A stretch of DNA of 64,000 bases. Origin: Cystobacter ferrugineus (GTDB taxonomy: Bacteria > Myxococcota > Myxococcia > Myxococcales > Myxococcaceae). Below the pieces are notes generated by a model, which worked only from the letters and a program-made list of their open reading frames with translations, made no database searches and was not told the DNA's origin. Numbering within the stretch: position 1 is the stretch's first letter; each line of letters starts with the position of its first letter. The stretch is from positions 218,124-282,123 of the forward strand of contig NZ_MPIN01000012.1 in NCBI RefSeq assembly GCF_001887355.1. Reading direction: 5' to 3'. The position numbers and the translations under genes are program-made. This document shows positions 8,228 through 17,557 of the stretch, one piece after another.

Positions 8228-8974
8228 ATGCCGTCGCCCCGTGCTGTGTTGTTGTCCGCCCTGCTGCTGGGTATTCCGCTGCAAGGCGCCCTGGCCCAAC
8301 CCCGGCCGCCCGCCGTGGTTCCGGTGACGGCGACGCAGGAGCGGACCATCCGCGTGGAAGGCCAGGGCGAGGTGAAGGTGACCCCGGACGAGGCCTTCAT
8401 CGATCTGGCGGTGGAGACCCAGGCCGCCTCGGCCCAGGCGGCGGCCGAGGCGAACGCGAAGAAGATGGACAAGGTGATCGCCGCGCTCGTGCAGGCGGGC
8501 GTGGCGCGCAAGGATCTCGAGACGCGCAACTACTCGGTGGCCATGGAGTACGAGCCGCCGGTGCGCGGGGGCGAGGCGCCCAAGCCGCGCGGCTACCAGG
8601 TGAACAACTCGGTGCAGGTGCACGTGCGTGACCTGTCGAAGGTGGGGCCGCTGCTGGACACGGCGCTCAAGGCGGGCGCCAACCGGGTGGACATGGTGCG
8701 CTTCGGCCTGAGCAAGCCGGAGACGGGCCGGGATGGGGCGCTGCGTGACGCGGTGGCGCGGGCGCGGCAGTCGGCGCAGGTGCTGGCGGCGGCGCTGGGC
8801 GTGAAGCTGGGGCCCGTGCTGGACGCGAGCACCATCACCGAGCCCGTGCGCCCCATGCCCCTGGCGCGCTTCGCGATGGCCACCGCCGAGAGCGCGGACG
8901 TGGCGACGCCCATCCAGCCGCAGGAGCAGACGGTGCAGGCGACGGTGACGCTCATCTACGCCATCGAGAAGTAG
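8228..8974 (+). CDS. SIMPL domain (DUF541) secreted protein
   Basis: 248 residues. An N-terminal signal peptide (MPSPRAVLLSALLLGIPLQGALAQ) is followed by a SIMPL domain: TIRVEGQGEVKVTPDEAFIDLAVETQ opens the domain, repeated VxA-LVQAGVARKDLETRNYSV follows, and VQATVTLIYAIEK closes it. SIMPL proteins are periplasmic or outer-membrane oligomers with roles in stress protection that remain poorly defined. The ATG has a strong AAAGAGGAG site. It stands alone and ends at a hairpin shared with the convergent gene. Confidence 0.9.
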   Translation: MPSPRAVLLSALLLGIPLQGALAQPRPPAVVPVTATQERTIRVEGQGEVKVTPDEAFIDLAVETQAASAQAAAEANAKKMDKVIAALVQAGVARKDLETRNYSVAMEYEPPVRGGEAPKPRGYQVNNSVQVHVRDLSKVGPLLDTALKAGANRVDMVRFGLSKPETGRDGALRDAVARARQSAQVLAAALGVKLGPVLDASTITEPVRPMPLARFAMATAESADVATPIQPQEQTVQATVTLIYAIEK

Positions 8975-8998
8975 TCCGCGCTCCCTCGGAACGCGAAG

Positions 8999-9029
8999 AG
9001 GCCCCGGAGACACGCGGTCCCCGGGGCCT
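8999..9029. terminator. Bidirectional hairpin between convergent genes
   Basis: A perfect 9-bp stem (AGGCCCCGG at 8999-9007, CCGGGGCCT at 9021-9029) with a 13-base loop sits between two convergent stop codons. There is no T-run, but the position and strength fit a shared terminator. Confidence 0.6.
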
Positions 9030-9046
9030 GCTGTCTCCCTCGTGTG

Positions 9047-9499
9047 TCAGCGGGGCAGATCGGCGGCACGGCGCGCCGCGTCCCACGTCCCAGCCACGTT
9101 GGGCGGCATCTCCCGGGCAATCCTCTCCGCCAGCCGCTCGGTGATTTGCGAGTGGATGGACGCGAAGACGACGTGCAGCACGAGCCGCACCTGCTCGGCG
9201 TCGACCTGCAGGTGCTCGGCGACATCCAGATAGAAGTCATCCTTGTCGAACTTGCGTGCGTTCGCGCTCCGCTCCTTCCAACAATGCTGGAAGAGCTCGC
9301 GCAGGCTCTCGGGGAACTGCTCCCTCATCTCCTGCACCAGCCCACCGGGGAGCCGCTCGCACAGCGCGCAGATGACGGCCTCGGCCGCATCCGTCGGAGG
9401 ATACTCGGGGACCTCGCGGTTGATTCGCGCGAGGAAGGACTCCGCGCTCGTTCCAACGCCCTCACCAGACCAGGACTCCGTCTGCTGGGTATGCATCAT
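9047..9499 (-). CDS. DUF2267-like protein
   Basis: 150 residues on the minus strand, with AAAGGAGG about 8 bases before tandem ATG codons. Residues 20-145 form a helical domain (ESFLARINREV...AEAVICALCERLPGGLVQEMREQFPESLRELFQ...FYLDVAEHLQVDAEQVRLVLHVVFASIHSQIT) that matches the DUF2267 pattern of two tandem half-repeats: cystatin-like bundles of unknown function, common in environmental bacteria. It has no signal peptide. A related protein is encoded at 59016. Function is unknown. Confidence 0.75.
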   Translation of the reverse strand: MMHTQQTESWSGEGVGTSAESFLARINREVPEYPPTDAAEAVICALCERLPGGLVQEMREQFPESLRELFQHCWKERSANARKFDKDDFYLDVAEHLQVDAEQVRLVLHVVFASIHSQITERLAERIAREMPPNVAGTWDAARRAADLPR

Positions 9500-9611
9500 G
9501 GGTGTCCGCCTCCTTTCGTGTCAGCTTGGAGACGTCGCGGCGGAATGGCATCGGGTCCGCGCGGGGCCGAGGCCTTGGCTCGAATCCCCGCTCCCGGACC
9601 AGGCAGCCAGG

Positions 9612-11030
9612 CTACTTCGGTGACGCGGGCGCCTTGCCCGGGGGGCCGGCGTACAGGTCGATGACCTCGGACAGGGCGTGCTGGCACACGGAGCAGAAAG
9701 GCACCCGGTCGCGGGTGAACATCACGCAGTCCAACTGGGGCCGGTAATAGCCTCGGGCCTCGTACATGGCCCCCTCGAAGGCGCCTGTCTGCTTCGCGGC
9801 GGGCTGGGCGCGGAAGAAGGCCTCCTCCCAGTCGCGCTGGCGGGTGAAGAGCGCGTCCATCTCCGACTCGGGACGGCGCTCGGCGCGGATGCGGCGGCGC
9901 TGCTCCAGCACCTCGCGCGCGTGCGCCTCGTACTCGTCCTTGGCCCAGGGCGTGGGCAGCGGCGTGCCGGGCGTCACCCACGCCTTCCACTTGAGGCGCG
10001 CCGGATCCTTCAAGGCGGTGACGTTCTTCTCCCACGGCTCCACGCGCTCCTCGCTCGGCGCGTAGGCGCTGTCGGAGGTGTAGTACTCGTCCGCGAGTCC
10101 CGCGAAGTGGTGGCCGAACTCGTGCACGAAGACGTAGGGGGACCAGAGGCTGTCGGCGGCCACGGTGCTGTAGAGGCCGAAGATGCCTCCCCCGCCGTAG
10201 GTGTTGCCGTTGACGAGGATCTCCACGAACTCGTAGGGGGCGAACGCGGCGATGTCCCGGAAGCGCCGGTTCTCGAAGGTGAGCACGTAGCGCTCGCTGC
10301 CGAAGGCGTCATAGGTGGAGCCCACGGGCGAGTCCCGATGGATGCCCGTGGAGGGCCGGGAGATGCCGGACTGCCGCGCGGCCGGCATCAGCCCCCAGAC
10401 GTTGAAGTCCCGCTTGCGCTCCTTGAAGGGCGAGTACGTGAAGAGGATGTCCACGAGCCGCCGCGCGTCCTTCTCGAACTTGGGGCGCTCCTTCTCCGTG
10501 TAGCCATCCCCCAGGATGAGCAGGTCCACCTTGTCCGCGGGCGCGCCCCCCTCCACGAGCTTGAGCAGCGCTCCGGGCGAGGCGGGCGTGGTGGGGTCGA
10601 CGAAGGGATCCTCCGGATCCACCGTCAGGCTCCACACCTCGCGGAAGGAGTTGTCCTTCGCCCGCTTCTTGAGCAGCACCTGCACGGGCTTGTCCGGCGC
10701 GGCGAAGCGCAGCGACTCGTGGAAGGTGCGGTTCACCTCGCGCGCCTCGGGCGTCAGCTCCCACTCGCCGTAGATGGAGGCGAAGCCGCGCGAGTAGAGC
10801 AGGCGGTTGGTGGCCCTGTCCCGCACCTCGAAGAGGTACTTGCCGAGGTTGGTCTCATCGATGGCGCGCGCGGGGTTGCCGGGCCAGGGCAGGGGCTCCA
10901 CCACGAGCCGGTCGAGGCTGAAGCGCTCCTCGGTGGCGTTGCCGGTATGGAAGTAGTCGACGCGGAAGGTACGGGGGCCGGGAGCGGCGGCGGGGCTCGC
11001 GGCCAGGAGCAGGGCCAGCAGGAGGTTCAT
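9612..11030 (-). CDS. Secreted M64-family metallopeptidase (IgA-peptidase M64)
   Basis: 472 residues from the ATG that begins a signal peptide (MNLLLALLLAASPAAA). An earlier in-frame ATG would add 21 Arg-rich residues and is unlikely. The zinc-binding motif HEFGHHFAGLADEYY (HExxH with a downstream Asp/Glu) is that of M64 peptidases. The region before it (LILGDGYT..., GGIFGLYSTVA) also fits the family, and two Cys in the C-terminal tail follow (DCVM...FCSVC). It is probably exported and hydrolyses proteins outside the cell. The PEGA-domain gene ends 28 bp upstream, so the two form a likely operon. Confidence 0.9.
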   Translation of the reverse strand: MNLLLALLLAASPAAAPGPRTFRVDYFHTGNATEERFSLDRLVVEPLPWPGNPARAIDETNLGKYLFEVRDRATNRLLYSRGFASIYGEWELTPEAREVNRTFHESLRFAAPDKPVQVLLKKRAKDNSFREVWSLTVDPEDPFVDPTTPASPGALLKLVEGGAPADKVDLLILGDGYTEKERPKFEKDARRLVDILFTYSPFKERKRDFNVWGLMPAARQSGISRPSTGIHRDSPVGSTYDAFGSERYVLTFENRRFRDIAAFAPYEFVEILVNGNTYGGGGIFGLYSTVAADSLWSPYVFVHEFGHHFAGLADEYYTSDSAYAPSEERVEPWEKNVTALKDPARLKWKAWVTPGTPLPTPWAKDEYEAHAREVLEQRRRIRAERRPESEMDALFTRQRDWEEAFFRAQPAAKQTGAFEGAMYEARGYYRPQLDCVMFTRDRVPFCSVCQHALSEVIDLYAGPPGKAPASPK

Positions 11031-11058
11031 GGCCCGGCACCGTACCCGAAGCCCGCCG

Positions 11059-12543
11059 TCAGAACGTCGCCGACAGCGAGGCGCCCGCTCCATCCGGGCC
11101 CGCCGTGATGTCCACCGACACCGCGGGCGCGGAGCGGGGCGACGGAGATGCCAGGAAGAGCACCGCGCCCGTGGCGAGCGCCGCCCCCGAGCCGATGAGC
11201 AACCCCGTCAGCAACTGGCCCTTGCGCGCGAGCTGGCCCACGAGCCGCCGGCCCGTGACGTCATCGGCCTCGACCCGGCCGTTCTCATTGAGATGGCCGC
11301 GTTGCAACTCCGTCCACTCCTGCTCCGCGGACAGCCGCACCCCGCCCGCCGCCGCCAGGGCCGCCACGCCCACGCCCAGCGTCACGTACGACACCACGCG
11401 CGTGGCGCTCGGTCCGGAGGTTCCGGCGCCCGTGGCACTCACGGCGGGGACGAGCGGCGCCTCCCAGGGAGGCTGGAGATCGGGCCGGGCGACCACGACG
11501 CTGGGCTGCTCCTTGCCGGTGGTGATGAAGTCCACCAGTGCCGAGAGCGACTCGGCCGGGGCATCGAGCCCGCGCGTCTTGAAACCGCCCTCGCGCAGCT
11601 TCTGGCCGCCTTCCACGTTGAGCACCGTGGCGGCGAGCCATTTGGGCCCGCTGCTCGCCCCCTCCAGGCGCACCACGATGACCTCCTCCACGCCCAGGGT
11701 GCCGCCCAGCCGCACCGCGTGCGACAGGCCCTGCTCCCACTGCTCGGGGGTGGCGAGGCAGGGAAAGGGAGTGGCCGACACGGCGCCCTCGTAGGCGAGA
11801 TCCACGAGCACCGGCGTCTCCTCACCCTGAACGGAGAACTGACGCGGGAAGCTCACGGCGTCGCCCTTCTTGAGGGTGAGGGCATAGGTGCCGGGCGGCA
11901 CCTCCAGGGCCAGCGGGGTCTGTCCCACGCTCCGGCCATCGAGGAACACCTCGGAGGAGGGCAGGGTGGACTTCACCGAGAGCCGCGCCTTGCGCGTCCG
12001 GGCGAGCTCGCGGCGCAACTTGTCGAAGGCCTGCCGGGTGGAGGGCGTGTAGTAGTCGGGATCGAGCTGGTATTGCGCGTCCAGTCGCAGCACGTTGAGG
12101 AAGGCGTCGTCGCTCTCCTTCACCCGGCCGAGCGCGCGCAACGTCATGCCCTGCAACAGCCAGGTGTCGACGAACAGCTTCCAGCGCGTCTCGCCCACCG
12201 GCAGGCGGACCACCTGCCCGAGCACCTCGCCCAGGGCCTGCGCGGCCTGGGTGTGGCGCGCCTCGTAGAACTGGCCCCGGGCGGCCTCGAACTGACGCTG
12301 GATGTCCGCGAGGCTTCCGGAGGGTGGGGGAAACAGGCGCTCGGCGAAGTCCGCGGGCGTCAGCACGTTCTCGCCCGTGCGGGCCGACAGGGTGTCGTAG
12401 ACGGCCTTGGTCTGGCTGCTGAGCGCGGCGTCCTTGCAGTCGCCGCTGGCGAGGACCGCCCGGCGTGGTGCCGCCTGCGTCATGCCACCGAGCGCGAGGG
12501 CGAGCACCACCGCCACCGGGTTGAATCTGGAAGAGAAGGTCAT
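11059..12543 (-). CDS. PEGA-domain surface protein
   Basis: 494 residues. The start chosen is the ATG at 12543, which begins a signal peptide (MTFSSRFNPVAVVLALALGGMTQAA). The frame stays open upstream but the extension is Arg/Pro-rich and non-coding in character. Residues ~40-180 are helical and TPR-like (AAQALGEVLG...WLLQGMTLRALGRVKESDDAFLNVLRLD). A PEGA domain follows (KSTLPSSEVFLDGRSVGQTPLALEVPPGTYALTLKKG). Near the C terminus two hydrophobic segments (VVSYVTLGVGVAALAAAGGV and LLTGLLIGSGAALATGAVLFLA) probably cross a membrane. Such proteins are thought to bind cell-surface components. It is co-directional with the M64 peptidase. Confidence 0.85.
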   Translation of the reverse strand: MTFSSRFNPVAVVLALALGGMTQAAPRRAVLASGDCKDAALSSQTKAVYDTLSARTGENVLTPADFAERLFPPPSGSLADIQRQFEAARGQFYEARHTQAAQALGEVLGQVVRLPVGETRWKLFVDTWLLQGMTLRALGRVKESDDAFLNVLRLDAQYQLDPDYYTPSTRQAFDKLRRELARTRKARLSVKSTLPSSEVFLDGRSVGQTPLALEVPPGTYALTLKKGDAVSFPRQFSVQGEETPVLVDLAYEGAVSATPFPCLATPEQWEQGLSHAVRLGGTLGVEEVIVVRLEGASSGPKWLAATVLNVEGGQKLREGGFKTRGLDAPAESLSALVDFITTGKEQPSVVVARPDLQPPWEAPLVPAVSATGAGTSGPSATRVVSYVTLGVGVAALAAAGGVRLSAEQEWTELQRGHLNENGRVEADDVTGRRLVGQLARKGQLLTGLLIGSGAALATGAVLFLASPSPRSAPAVSVDITAGPDGAGASLSATF

Positions 12544-12936
12544 GGTGGGGCGCGCGATTGCAGGGCCCGTTCCGGAGCGGACCGGGAGCGGAGGCGCCGA
12601 GATAGCAGCCGCCGGGCCCTCCCCACAACCCGCCTGGTCCCGCCCCCGAACGCTGTCATTTCGCGGCCTTGGACGGATCCCATGCGGCCTACCCATCACG
12701 GTGTCCCCCGCTCGGCTCCTGGGGGCCCGCCACCCGCTTTCCCGAGCGGCCGTCCCAATCCTGGACGGCGCATCCTGGACGGTGGAACGGCCAGAACGCC
12801 ATCCTGCTTGCCCGGCGGGGAAGCCTCGGGTCATACCGTGTCCGGTGGGAGGGCGTGGCCATCTTCCCTCGGATGTCGGATGGACGCGCTCTCCGTGACA
12901 ACTCCATGACATGGATCAGGAAAAAGTAGGGGCGCC
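12544..12936. other. Divergent intergenic region
   Basis: 393 bp between the divergent PEGA-protein and diacylglycerol-kinase-like genes. It must contain promoters for both, but I see no convincing -35/-10 pair, repeat or RNA gene. The minus-strand frame is open across it without coding character. Confidence 0.5.
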
Positions 12937-13950
12937 ATGAATCTCGCCGTGATGGTCAACCTGCGCGCACGCCGCGGCTCCGAGAAGGTCGGCGGTCTGG
13001 TGCGACGCCTCTTTCCCCGAGCCCGCCTGGCGCTCACCCGCTCCCTCGAGGATGCACGGGCGTGGATCAGCGGCCCCCTGCGGCAGGATCCCCCCACGTT
13101 GCTGCTGGCTGGCGGAGGAGACGGCACCATCACCGGCCTCATCAACGAGATGCGCGCCCAGGGGCTGGCGCTGCCGGCCATTGGCGTGCTGCCGCTGGGC
13201 ACGGGCAATGCGTGGGCGCGCGTCACCGGGGCGCCGAGTGTTCCGGTGGCCCTGCGTCAGCTCGCCCGGTGTGGCGAGAGCCTGCCGCCGCTGCGTCACT
13301 TCTCGCTCGTGGGGCTGGAGGGCCGGGTGGCGCCCTTCGCCGGGACGGGGTGGGACGCGGAGGCCCTGCAGGACTTCAAGGACAACCTGGCGAAGTTCCC
13401 GGCCGGGCCGTTGCGCGAGGCGAACGCGGGCCTGCGTGGCTACCTGGGCGCCCTGGCCACCCGCACCATTCCCCGGCACCTGCTGGGCAAGGCGAACCTG
13501 CGGGCGAAGGTCTTCAACCTGGGGGCGCCCGCGCTCACCGTGGATGAGCAGGGCCGGGTCATCCCCATGCCGGGTGGGGAGACGGGCGCGCTGCTGTACG
13601 ACGGACCCGTGGGCGTGTGCGGAGCGGCCACCACGCCCGAGTTCGGCTTTGGCTTCAAGGCCTTCCCCTTCGCCCAGGCCGTGCCCCACCGCCTGTCCGT
13701 GCGCGTCTATGGCGTGGGGGCGCTGGAAGGCGCGCGCAACGTGTTCAAGTTGTGGCGCGGCCAGCACCCCATGCCCGGCATGCACGACTTCTTCGTCGAG
13801 CGCCTGCGCATGGACTTCGACCGCGATGTCCCCTTCCAGATGGGGGGCGACATCATGGGGATCCGCCGTTCGTTGGAGTTCTCCCTCTCCGAGGAGTCCG
13901 TGAACCTCGTGGACTGGCGGCAACTGGGCCGGCTCGTCGCGAGCGCGTGA
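12937..13950 (+). CDS. Diacylglycerol/sphingosine kinase-family protein (YegS/DagK type)
   Basis: 337 residues. The N-terminal catalytic domain has the nucleotide-binding motif LLLAGGGDGTITGLINEM (residues ~50-67) followed by the second family motif GVLPLGTGNAWAR (~77-89). The C-terminal beta-sandwich includes the LPFETGxx-like metal region (MGGDIMGIRRSLEFSLSEESVNLVDW). Family members phosphorylate diacylglycerol or related lipids using ATP at the inner membrane face. No membrane segment is present. The ATG is preceded by a weak purine stretch. The substrate cannot be told from sequence. Confidence 0.88.
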   Translation: MNLAVMVNLRARRGSEKVGGLVRRLFPRARLALTRSLEDARAWISGPLRQDPPTLLLAGGGDGTITGLINEMRAQGLALPAIGVLPLGTGNAWARVTGAPSVPVALRQLARCGESLPPLRHFSLVGLEGRVAPFAGTGWDAEALQDFKDNLAKFPAGPLREANAGLRGYLGALATRTIPRHLLGKANLRAKVFNLGAPALTVDEQGRVIPMPGGETGALLYDGPVGVCGAATTPEFGFGFKAFPFAQAVPHRLSVRVYGVGALEGARNVFKLWRGQHPMPGMHDFFVERLRMDFDRDVPFQMGGDIMGIRRSLEFSLSEESVNLVDWRQLGRLVASA

Positions 13951-14023
13951 CACGCTCCGCTTGACCGCCTCCCGCCCGAGCCTCTAAGGCCGACGGGACA
14001 CGACCCCAGCGGAGGCAGCCGCC

Positions 14024-14713
14024 GTGAGCCATACCTACGAGTACCCGCGTCCGGCGTTGACGGTGGATTGCGTGGTGTTCGGCCTGGACGAGGAGGACTT
14101 GAAGGTGCTCCTCATCCGCCGGGACCTGGAGCCCTTCCAGGGCCGGTGGGCCCTGCCGGGTGGTTTCGTGCGCATGGACGAGTCGCTCGAGGACGCCGCG
14201 CGCCGCGAGCTCCAGGAAGAGGCCGGCATCCGCCCGGTCCTGCTGGAGCAGCTCTATACCTTCGGCGCCCCGGGGAGGGATCCGCGCGACCGGGTGGTGA
14301 GCGTGGCCTACTTCGCCCTGGTGAAGCTGTCCGACCATCGCGTCCACGCCGCCACCGACGCGCGCGAGGCCGCCTGGTTCCCCGTCTGGGACATGCCCAA
14401 GCTCGCCTTCGACCACGCCGACATCGCCGCCACGGCGCTCCAGCGGCTCAAGGGCAAGGTGCGCTACCAGCCCCTGGGCTTCGAGCTGCTTCCCCCCAAG
14501 TTCACCCTCACCCAGCTCCAGCGCCTGTACGAGAAGATCCTCGAGCGCGAGCTCGACAAGCGCAACTTCCGCAAGAAGCTGCTCGCCATGGGGCTGCTCG
14601 AGGAGCTCGACGAGGTGGAGCAGGACGTCTCCCACCGCGCCGCACGCCTCTACCGCTTCGACCACAAGAAATACAAACAACTGGAGAAGGCCGGCTTCAA
14701 CTTCGAGCTGTGA
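14024..14713 (+). CDS. Nudix-domain transcriptional regulator, NrtR-like
   Basis: 229 residues from GTG 14024. Residues 1-145 are a Nudix domain with a complete box GX5EX7REUXEEXGU ([23 protein letters not shown], ~47-69). Residues ~150-229 are a winged-helix-like domain with the family signature ...[22 protein letters not shown]...[16 protein letters not shown]. This architecture is that of NrtR, the Nudix-derived repressor of NAD biosynthesis and salvage genes that senses ADP-ribose. The intact box means hydrolysis is possible, unlike many NrtR proteins. A 39-bp palindrome lies just after its stop, and a sister palindrome lies before a nicotinamidase-like gene, so both are likely targets. 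Confidence 0.85.
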   Translation: MSHTYEYPRPALTVDCVVFGLDEEDLKVLLIRRDLEPFQGRWALPGGFVRMDESLEDAARRELQEEAGIRPVLLEQLYTFGAPGRDPRDRVVSVAYFALVKLSDHRVHAATDAREAAWFPVWDMPKLAFDHADIAATALQRLKGKVRYQPLGFELLPPKFTLTQLQRLYEKILERELDKRNFRKKLLAMGLLEELDEVEQDVSHRAARLYRFDHKKYKQLEKAGFNFEL

Positions 14714-14726
14714 CGCCCTCCTTTCG

Positions 14727-14755
14727 TTGACTTCGTGTTCTGACGACACTAACTT
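14727..14755 (+). promoter_or_regulatory. Sigma-70 type promoter for PP2C-kinase operon
   Basis: TTGACT (14727-14732), a 17-bp spacer and TAACTT (14750-14755) precede the PP2C gene. The -10 lies inside the palindromic operator, so a bound repressor would occlude RNA polymerase. The same -35/operator spacing (7 bp from start of -35 to start of palindrome) occurs at 20410. Confidence 0.7.
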
Positions 14756-14772
14756 GGTGTCCGTCGAACACG
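14734..14772. promoter_or_regulatory. 39-bp palindromic operator, copy 1
   Basis: A dyad centred at 14753 with outer arms CGTGTTC (14734-14740) and GAACACG (14766-14772) and an inner ACAC/GTGT pair; 14 of 19 base pairs are symmetric. It is identical to the copy at 20417-20455 at 25 of 39 positions, including the core GACACTA-NN-TTGGTGTC. It probably binds the Nudix regulator encoded immediately upstream (inference). Confidence 0.7.
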
Positions 14773-14791
14773 GAGTCAGGGGAGGAGCGCC

Positions 14792-15598
14792 ATGTCGCCG
14801 TTGCCCTTCGAGCTCGCCGCCGCCACCGTCCAGGGCCGGGAACACGCCCGGGCGGGGCGCAACAACCAGGATGCCTTCTTCACCCGGACGAGCCCCCGGG
14901 GCCTCGCCGCCGCCGTCGCGGATGGGTGTGGCAGTGGGCGCCAGAGCGAGCTGGGCGCGCAGCTCGGCGCCCGCCGCGCGGTGGAGGGCGCGCTCGCGCT
15001 GCTGGAGGAAGGCGTGTCACCCGGCTCGCCCGGCTTCCTCGCGCGGCTGGAGGCGGACCTGCTGTGCTTCCTGGGAGGGCTCGCCCGGGAGCTGGGACCC
15101 TCGGCCGTGGGCGAGGCCCTGCTCTTCACGCTCGTGGGCGCCGTGCTCACCCCGGACGAGGTGCTCGTCTTCTGCGCGGGTGATGGGCTCTGGGCCCTCA
15201 ATGGCGAGGTCCATCCGATCGGCCCCTTTCCGGGCAACGCGCCGCCGTACCTCGCCTATGGCCTGTTCAAACCGGGCACGGGCTCGCTGTGCTCCCTGAC
15301 GCTGAGACCCACGGCGGAGGTGCACTCGCTGGTGCTCGGCACGGATGGGGCCGCGGACCTGGGCGGGCTCGCCGGGGCGTGTGTCCCCGACAGCGACGAG
15401 CCCGTGGGGCCACTGTCCCGGTTGTGGACCGAGGACCGGTACTTCTCCCATCCGGACGCGCTGCGCCGCCGCCTGTGGCTGCTCAACCGCGAGTCCGTCC
15501 GCGCCGACTTCACCGCCCGGCGCCTCGTGCGCGTGCCGGGCCTGCTCGCCGACGACACCACCCTCGTCATCCTGCGCCGCCAGCGGGAGAGGAACTGA
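14792..15598 (+). CDS. PP2C-family Ser/Thr protein phosphatase
   Basis: 268 residues, cytoplasmic. PP2C motifs are visible in order: GRNNQDAFF with metal-binding Asp27, VADGCGSG with Asp44, LVLGTDGAADL, and the closing DDTTLVIL. The protein is compact, without regulatory insertions, and is of the type paired with bacterial protein kinases. A kinase gene starts 4 bp after its stop, so the phosphatase probably reverses that kinase's action. It is transcribed from the operator-overlapped promoter at 14727. With the kinase and the vWA protein at 21583 it matches the composition of TerY-P triads. Confidence 0.9.
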   Translation: MSPLPFELAAATVQGREHARAGRNNQDAFFTRTSPRGLAAAVADGCGSGRQSELGAQLGARRAVEGALALLEEGVSPGSPGFLARLEADLLCFLGGLARELGPSAVGEALLFTLVGAVLTPDEVLVFCAGDGLWALNGEVHPIGPFPGNAPPYLAYGLFKPGTGSLCSLTLRPTAEVHSLVLGTDGAADLGGLAGACVPDSDEPVGPLSRLWTEDRYFSHPDALRRRLWLLNRESVRADFTARRLVRVPGLLADDTTLVILRRQRERN

Positions 15599-15602
15599 CG
15601 CC

Positions 15603-17471
15603 ATGGACGTCTATCTGGAAGGGAAGAAGCTCCGGGTGGATCCGTCGAAGGCCCTCGGCAAGGGGGGCGAGGCGGATGTGTTCGACCTGGGGGATGGACG
15701 GGTCCTCAAGCTCTTCAAGCCTCCCGAGCACCCCGACTACGACGCCCAGCCCGAGCAGCAGGCCGCCGCCCGCGCCCGGCTCGCCGAGCACCAGCACAAG
15801 CTGCCCGCGTTCCCCCGGCCACTGCCCCCGCGCGTGGTATCGCCCCAGACGCTCGCGACGGACCGGCGGGGGAAGGAGGTGCGGGGCTACGCCATGCGCA
15901 AGCTGGAGGGCGCCGAGCCCCTGCGCCGCTTTGGAGATCCCGCCTTCCGCCGCGCGGGCGTGCCGTCCTCCCGGGTGGCGGCGATCTTCCGGGACCTGCA
16001 CCGCACGCTCGGCGCGCTGCATGGCGGGGGCGTGGTGGTGGGGGACTTCAATGACTTGAACATCCTCGTCATCGGCGACGACGCCTGGCTCATCGACGCG
16101 GACAGCTTTCAGTTCGGGCCCTACCTGTCCACCGTCTTCACCGAGCGGTTCCTGGATCCACTGCGCCTGGGAGGGAAGGCTCAGGGATTGAGCCCCTCGC
16201 GTCCGGCCTCCGCGGACAGTGATTGGTATGCCTTCAGCGTCGCGCTGATGCAGAGCCTGCTCGGGGTGGGGCCGTATGGGGGCATCCACCGCCCGCGTGC
16301 GTCTGGAGCCAAGGCCACGCCGACGGCCCGGGTGCTCCAACGCCTCACCGTCTTCCACCCGGACGTGCAGTATCCCAAACCGGCCACGCCCCTCGGCATG
16401 CTTCCGGATGAGCTGCTGCACCGGCTGCATCGCGTCTTCGTCGAGGACGAGCGGGGCGCCTTTCCCCTGCCGTTGCTGGACGCGCTGCGCTTCACCGTGT
16501 GCGCCTCGTGTGGCGTGGAGCATGCGCGGGCGTCCTGTCCCACGTGCCGTCCGAGCGCGACACGGACGGCCATGCCCATCACCACCGTGCGCGGCCAGGT
16601 GGTGGCCACGCGTCTGTTCACCACCGAGGGAGTCCTGCTGCACGCCTGTGTGGAGGACGGCACCGCGCGCTGGCTGTTCCACGAGCGGGGGGCATACCGG
16701 CGCGAGGATGGCTCGGTGGTGCTCCAGGGCCCGTTGAACCCGGCGCTGCACTGGGCGCTCCAGGGCGGGAGCACGCTGGTGGGGCAGGGCACGGAGTTCG
16801 CGGTGCTGGTGCCGGGACGGCCTCCCGAGCGGCTCGGGGTGGACGCGCCGGAGCAACGTCCGGCTTTCGCCACCAACGCGCGTCACCGGTACTGGGCGCA
16901 AGGAGGGGCGCTGTGGCGGGACGGGGCGTTCGGTCCCGAGCGCCTGGGGGAGGTGCTCGAGGGGCAGACGCGGCTCTTTGTGGGACCGCGTTTCGGGCTG
17001 GGCTTCCACCGGGCGGGAGCGCTGCGCGGCGCCTTCGTCTTCAATGCCGAGCGTCCGGGTCTCAAGGATGGACTGACGTTGCCCTGGCCCTCGGGGAGGC
17101 TGGTGGACGCGGAGGCGGTGTTCGAGGGGGCGGTGTGCTGGCTGTTCCTCGCGGAGGAGACGGGAGGGCGCACGGTGCACCACTGCGTGGTGCTGGGGGC
17201 GGATGGGGTGATGAGGGCGAGCGCGACGGCGGAGGCCGGGGATGGCTCGTGGCTGGGGACGCTCCGGGGCAAGTGCGCGGCGGGGGAGGCGCTCTTCGCG
17301 GCGACCGACGCGGGACTGGTCCGGGTGGAAGTGCGTCAGGGTCGGGTGGAGGTCGTCCGCGAGTTCCCCGACACCGAACCCTTCGTCGACGCCGACAGCC
17401 GCCTGCTCCTCACGCGACAGGGATTCGTCGTCGTGGGCCGCCAGGAGGTGACGGCGCTGCGGATGACGTGA
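15603..17471 (+). CDS. Ser/Thr protein kinase with zinc ribbon and beta-propeller-like C-terminal domain
   Basis: 622 residues. Kinase fold: glycine loop ALGKGGEADVF (17-27), Lys36, catalytic loop GDFNDLN (Asp148, Asn153), and metal-binding LIDADSFQ (Asp165) in place of DFG, as in the TerY-associated kinases. A zinc ribbon follows: C300-x2-C303-x8-C312-x2-C315. Residues ~320-622 are beta-rich with repeated short strands (LFVGPRFGLGFHRAG, LFAATDAGLVRVEV, RQGFVVVGRQEV), consistent with a propeller-like sensor or scaffold. It is co-transcribed with the PP2C gene. A degenerate copy of its 3' end survives at 18408. Confidence 0.88.
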   Translation: MDVYLEGKKLRVDPSKALGKGGEADVFDLGDGRVLKLFKPPEHPDYDAQPEQQAAARARLAEHQHKLPAFPRPLPPRVVSPQTLATDRRGKEVRGYAMRKLEGAEPLRRFGDPAFRRAGVPSSRVAAIFRDLHRTLGALHGGGVVVGDFNDLNILVIGDDAWLIDADSFQFGPYLSTVFTERFLDPLRLGGKAQGLSPSRPASADSDWYAFSVALMQSLLGVGPYGGIHRPRASGAKATPTARVLQRLTVFHPDVQYPKPATPLGMLPDELLHRLHRVFVEDERGAFPLPLLDALRFTVCASCGVEHARASCPTCRPSATRTAMPITTVRGQVVATRLFTTEGVLLHACVEDGTARWLFHERGAYRREDGSVVLQGPLNPALHWALQGGSTLVGQGTEFAVLVPGRPPERLGVDAPEQRPAFATNARHRYWAQGGALWRDGAFGPERLGEVLEGQTRLFVGPRFGLGFHRAGALRGAFVFNAERPGLKDGLTLPWPSGRLVDAEAVFEGAVCWLFLAEETGGRTVHHCVVLGADGVMRASATAEAGDGSWLGTLRGKCAAGEALFAATDAGLVRVEVRQGRVEVVREFPDTEPFVDADSRLLLTRQGFVVVGRQEVTALRMT

Positions 17472-17557
17472 GCCCTGTGGGGTTGAACTCCTATGCTCCC
17501 ACCGCGACGGGAACCTCCCTTTCTCGCTGATTCTTGGATTCGACAGGACCCATTGAT

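Noticed and set aside
12544-12912. N-terminal extension of the PEGA-protein frame
   Set aside because: Composition is Arg/Pro/Gly-rich without pattern, and a proper signal peptide begins at ATG 12543.
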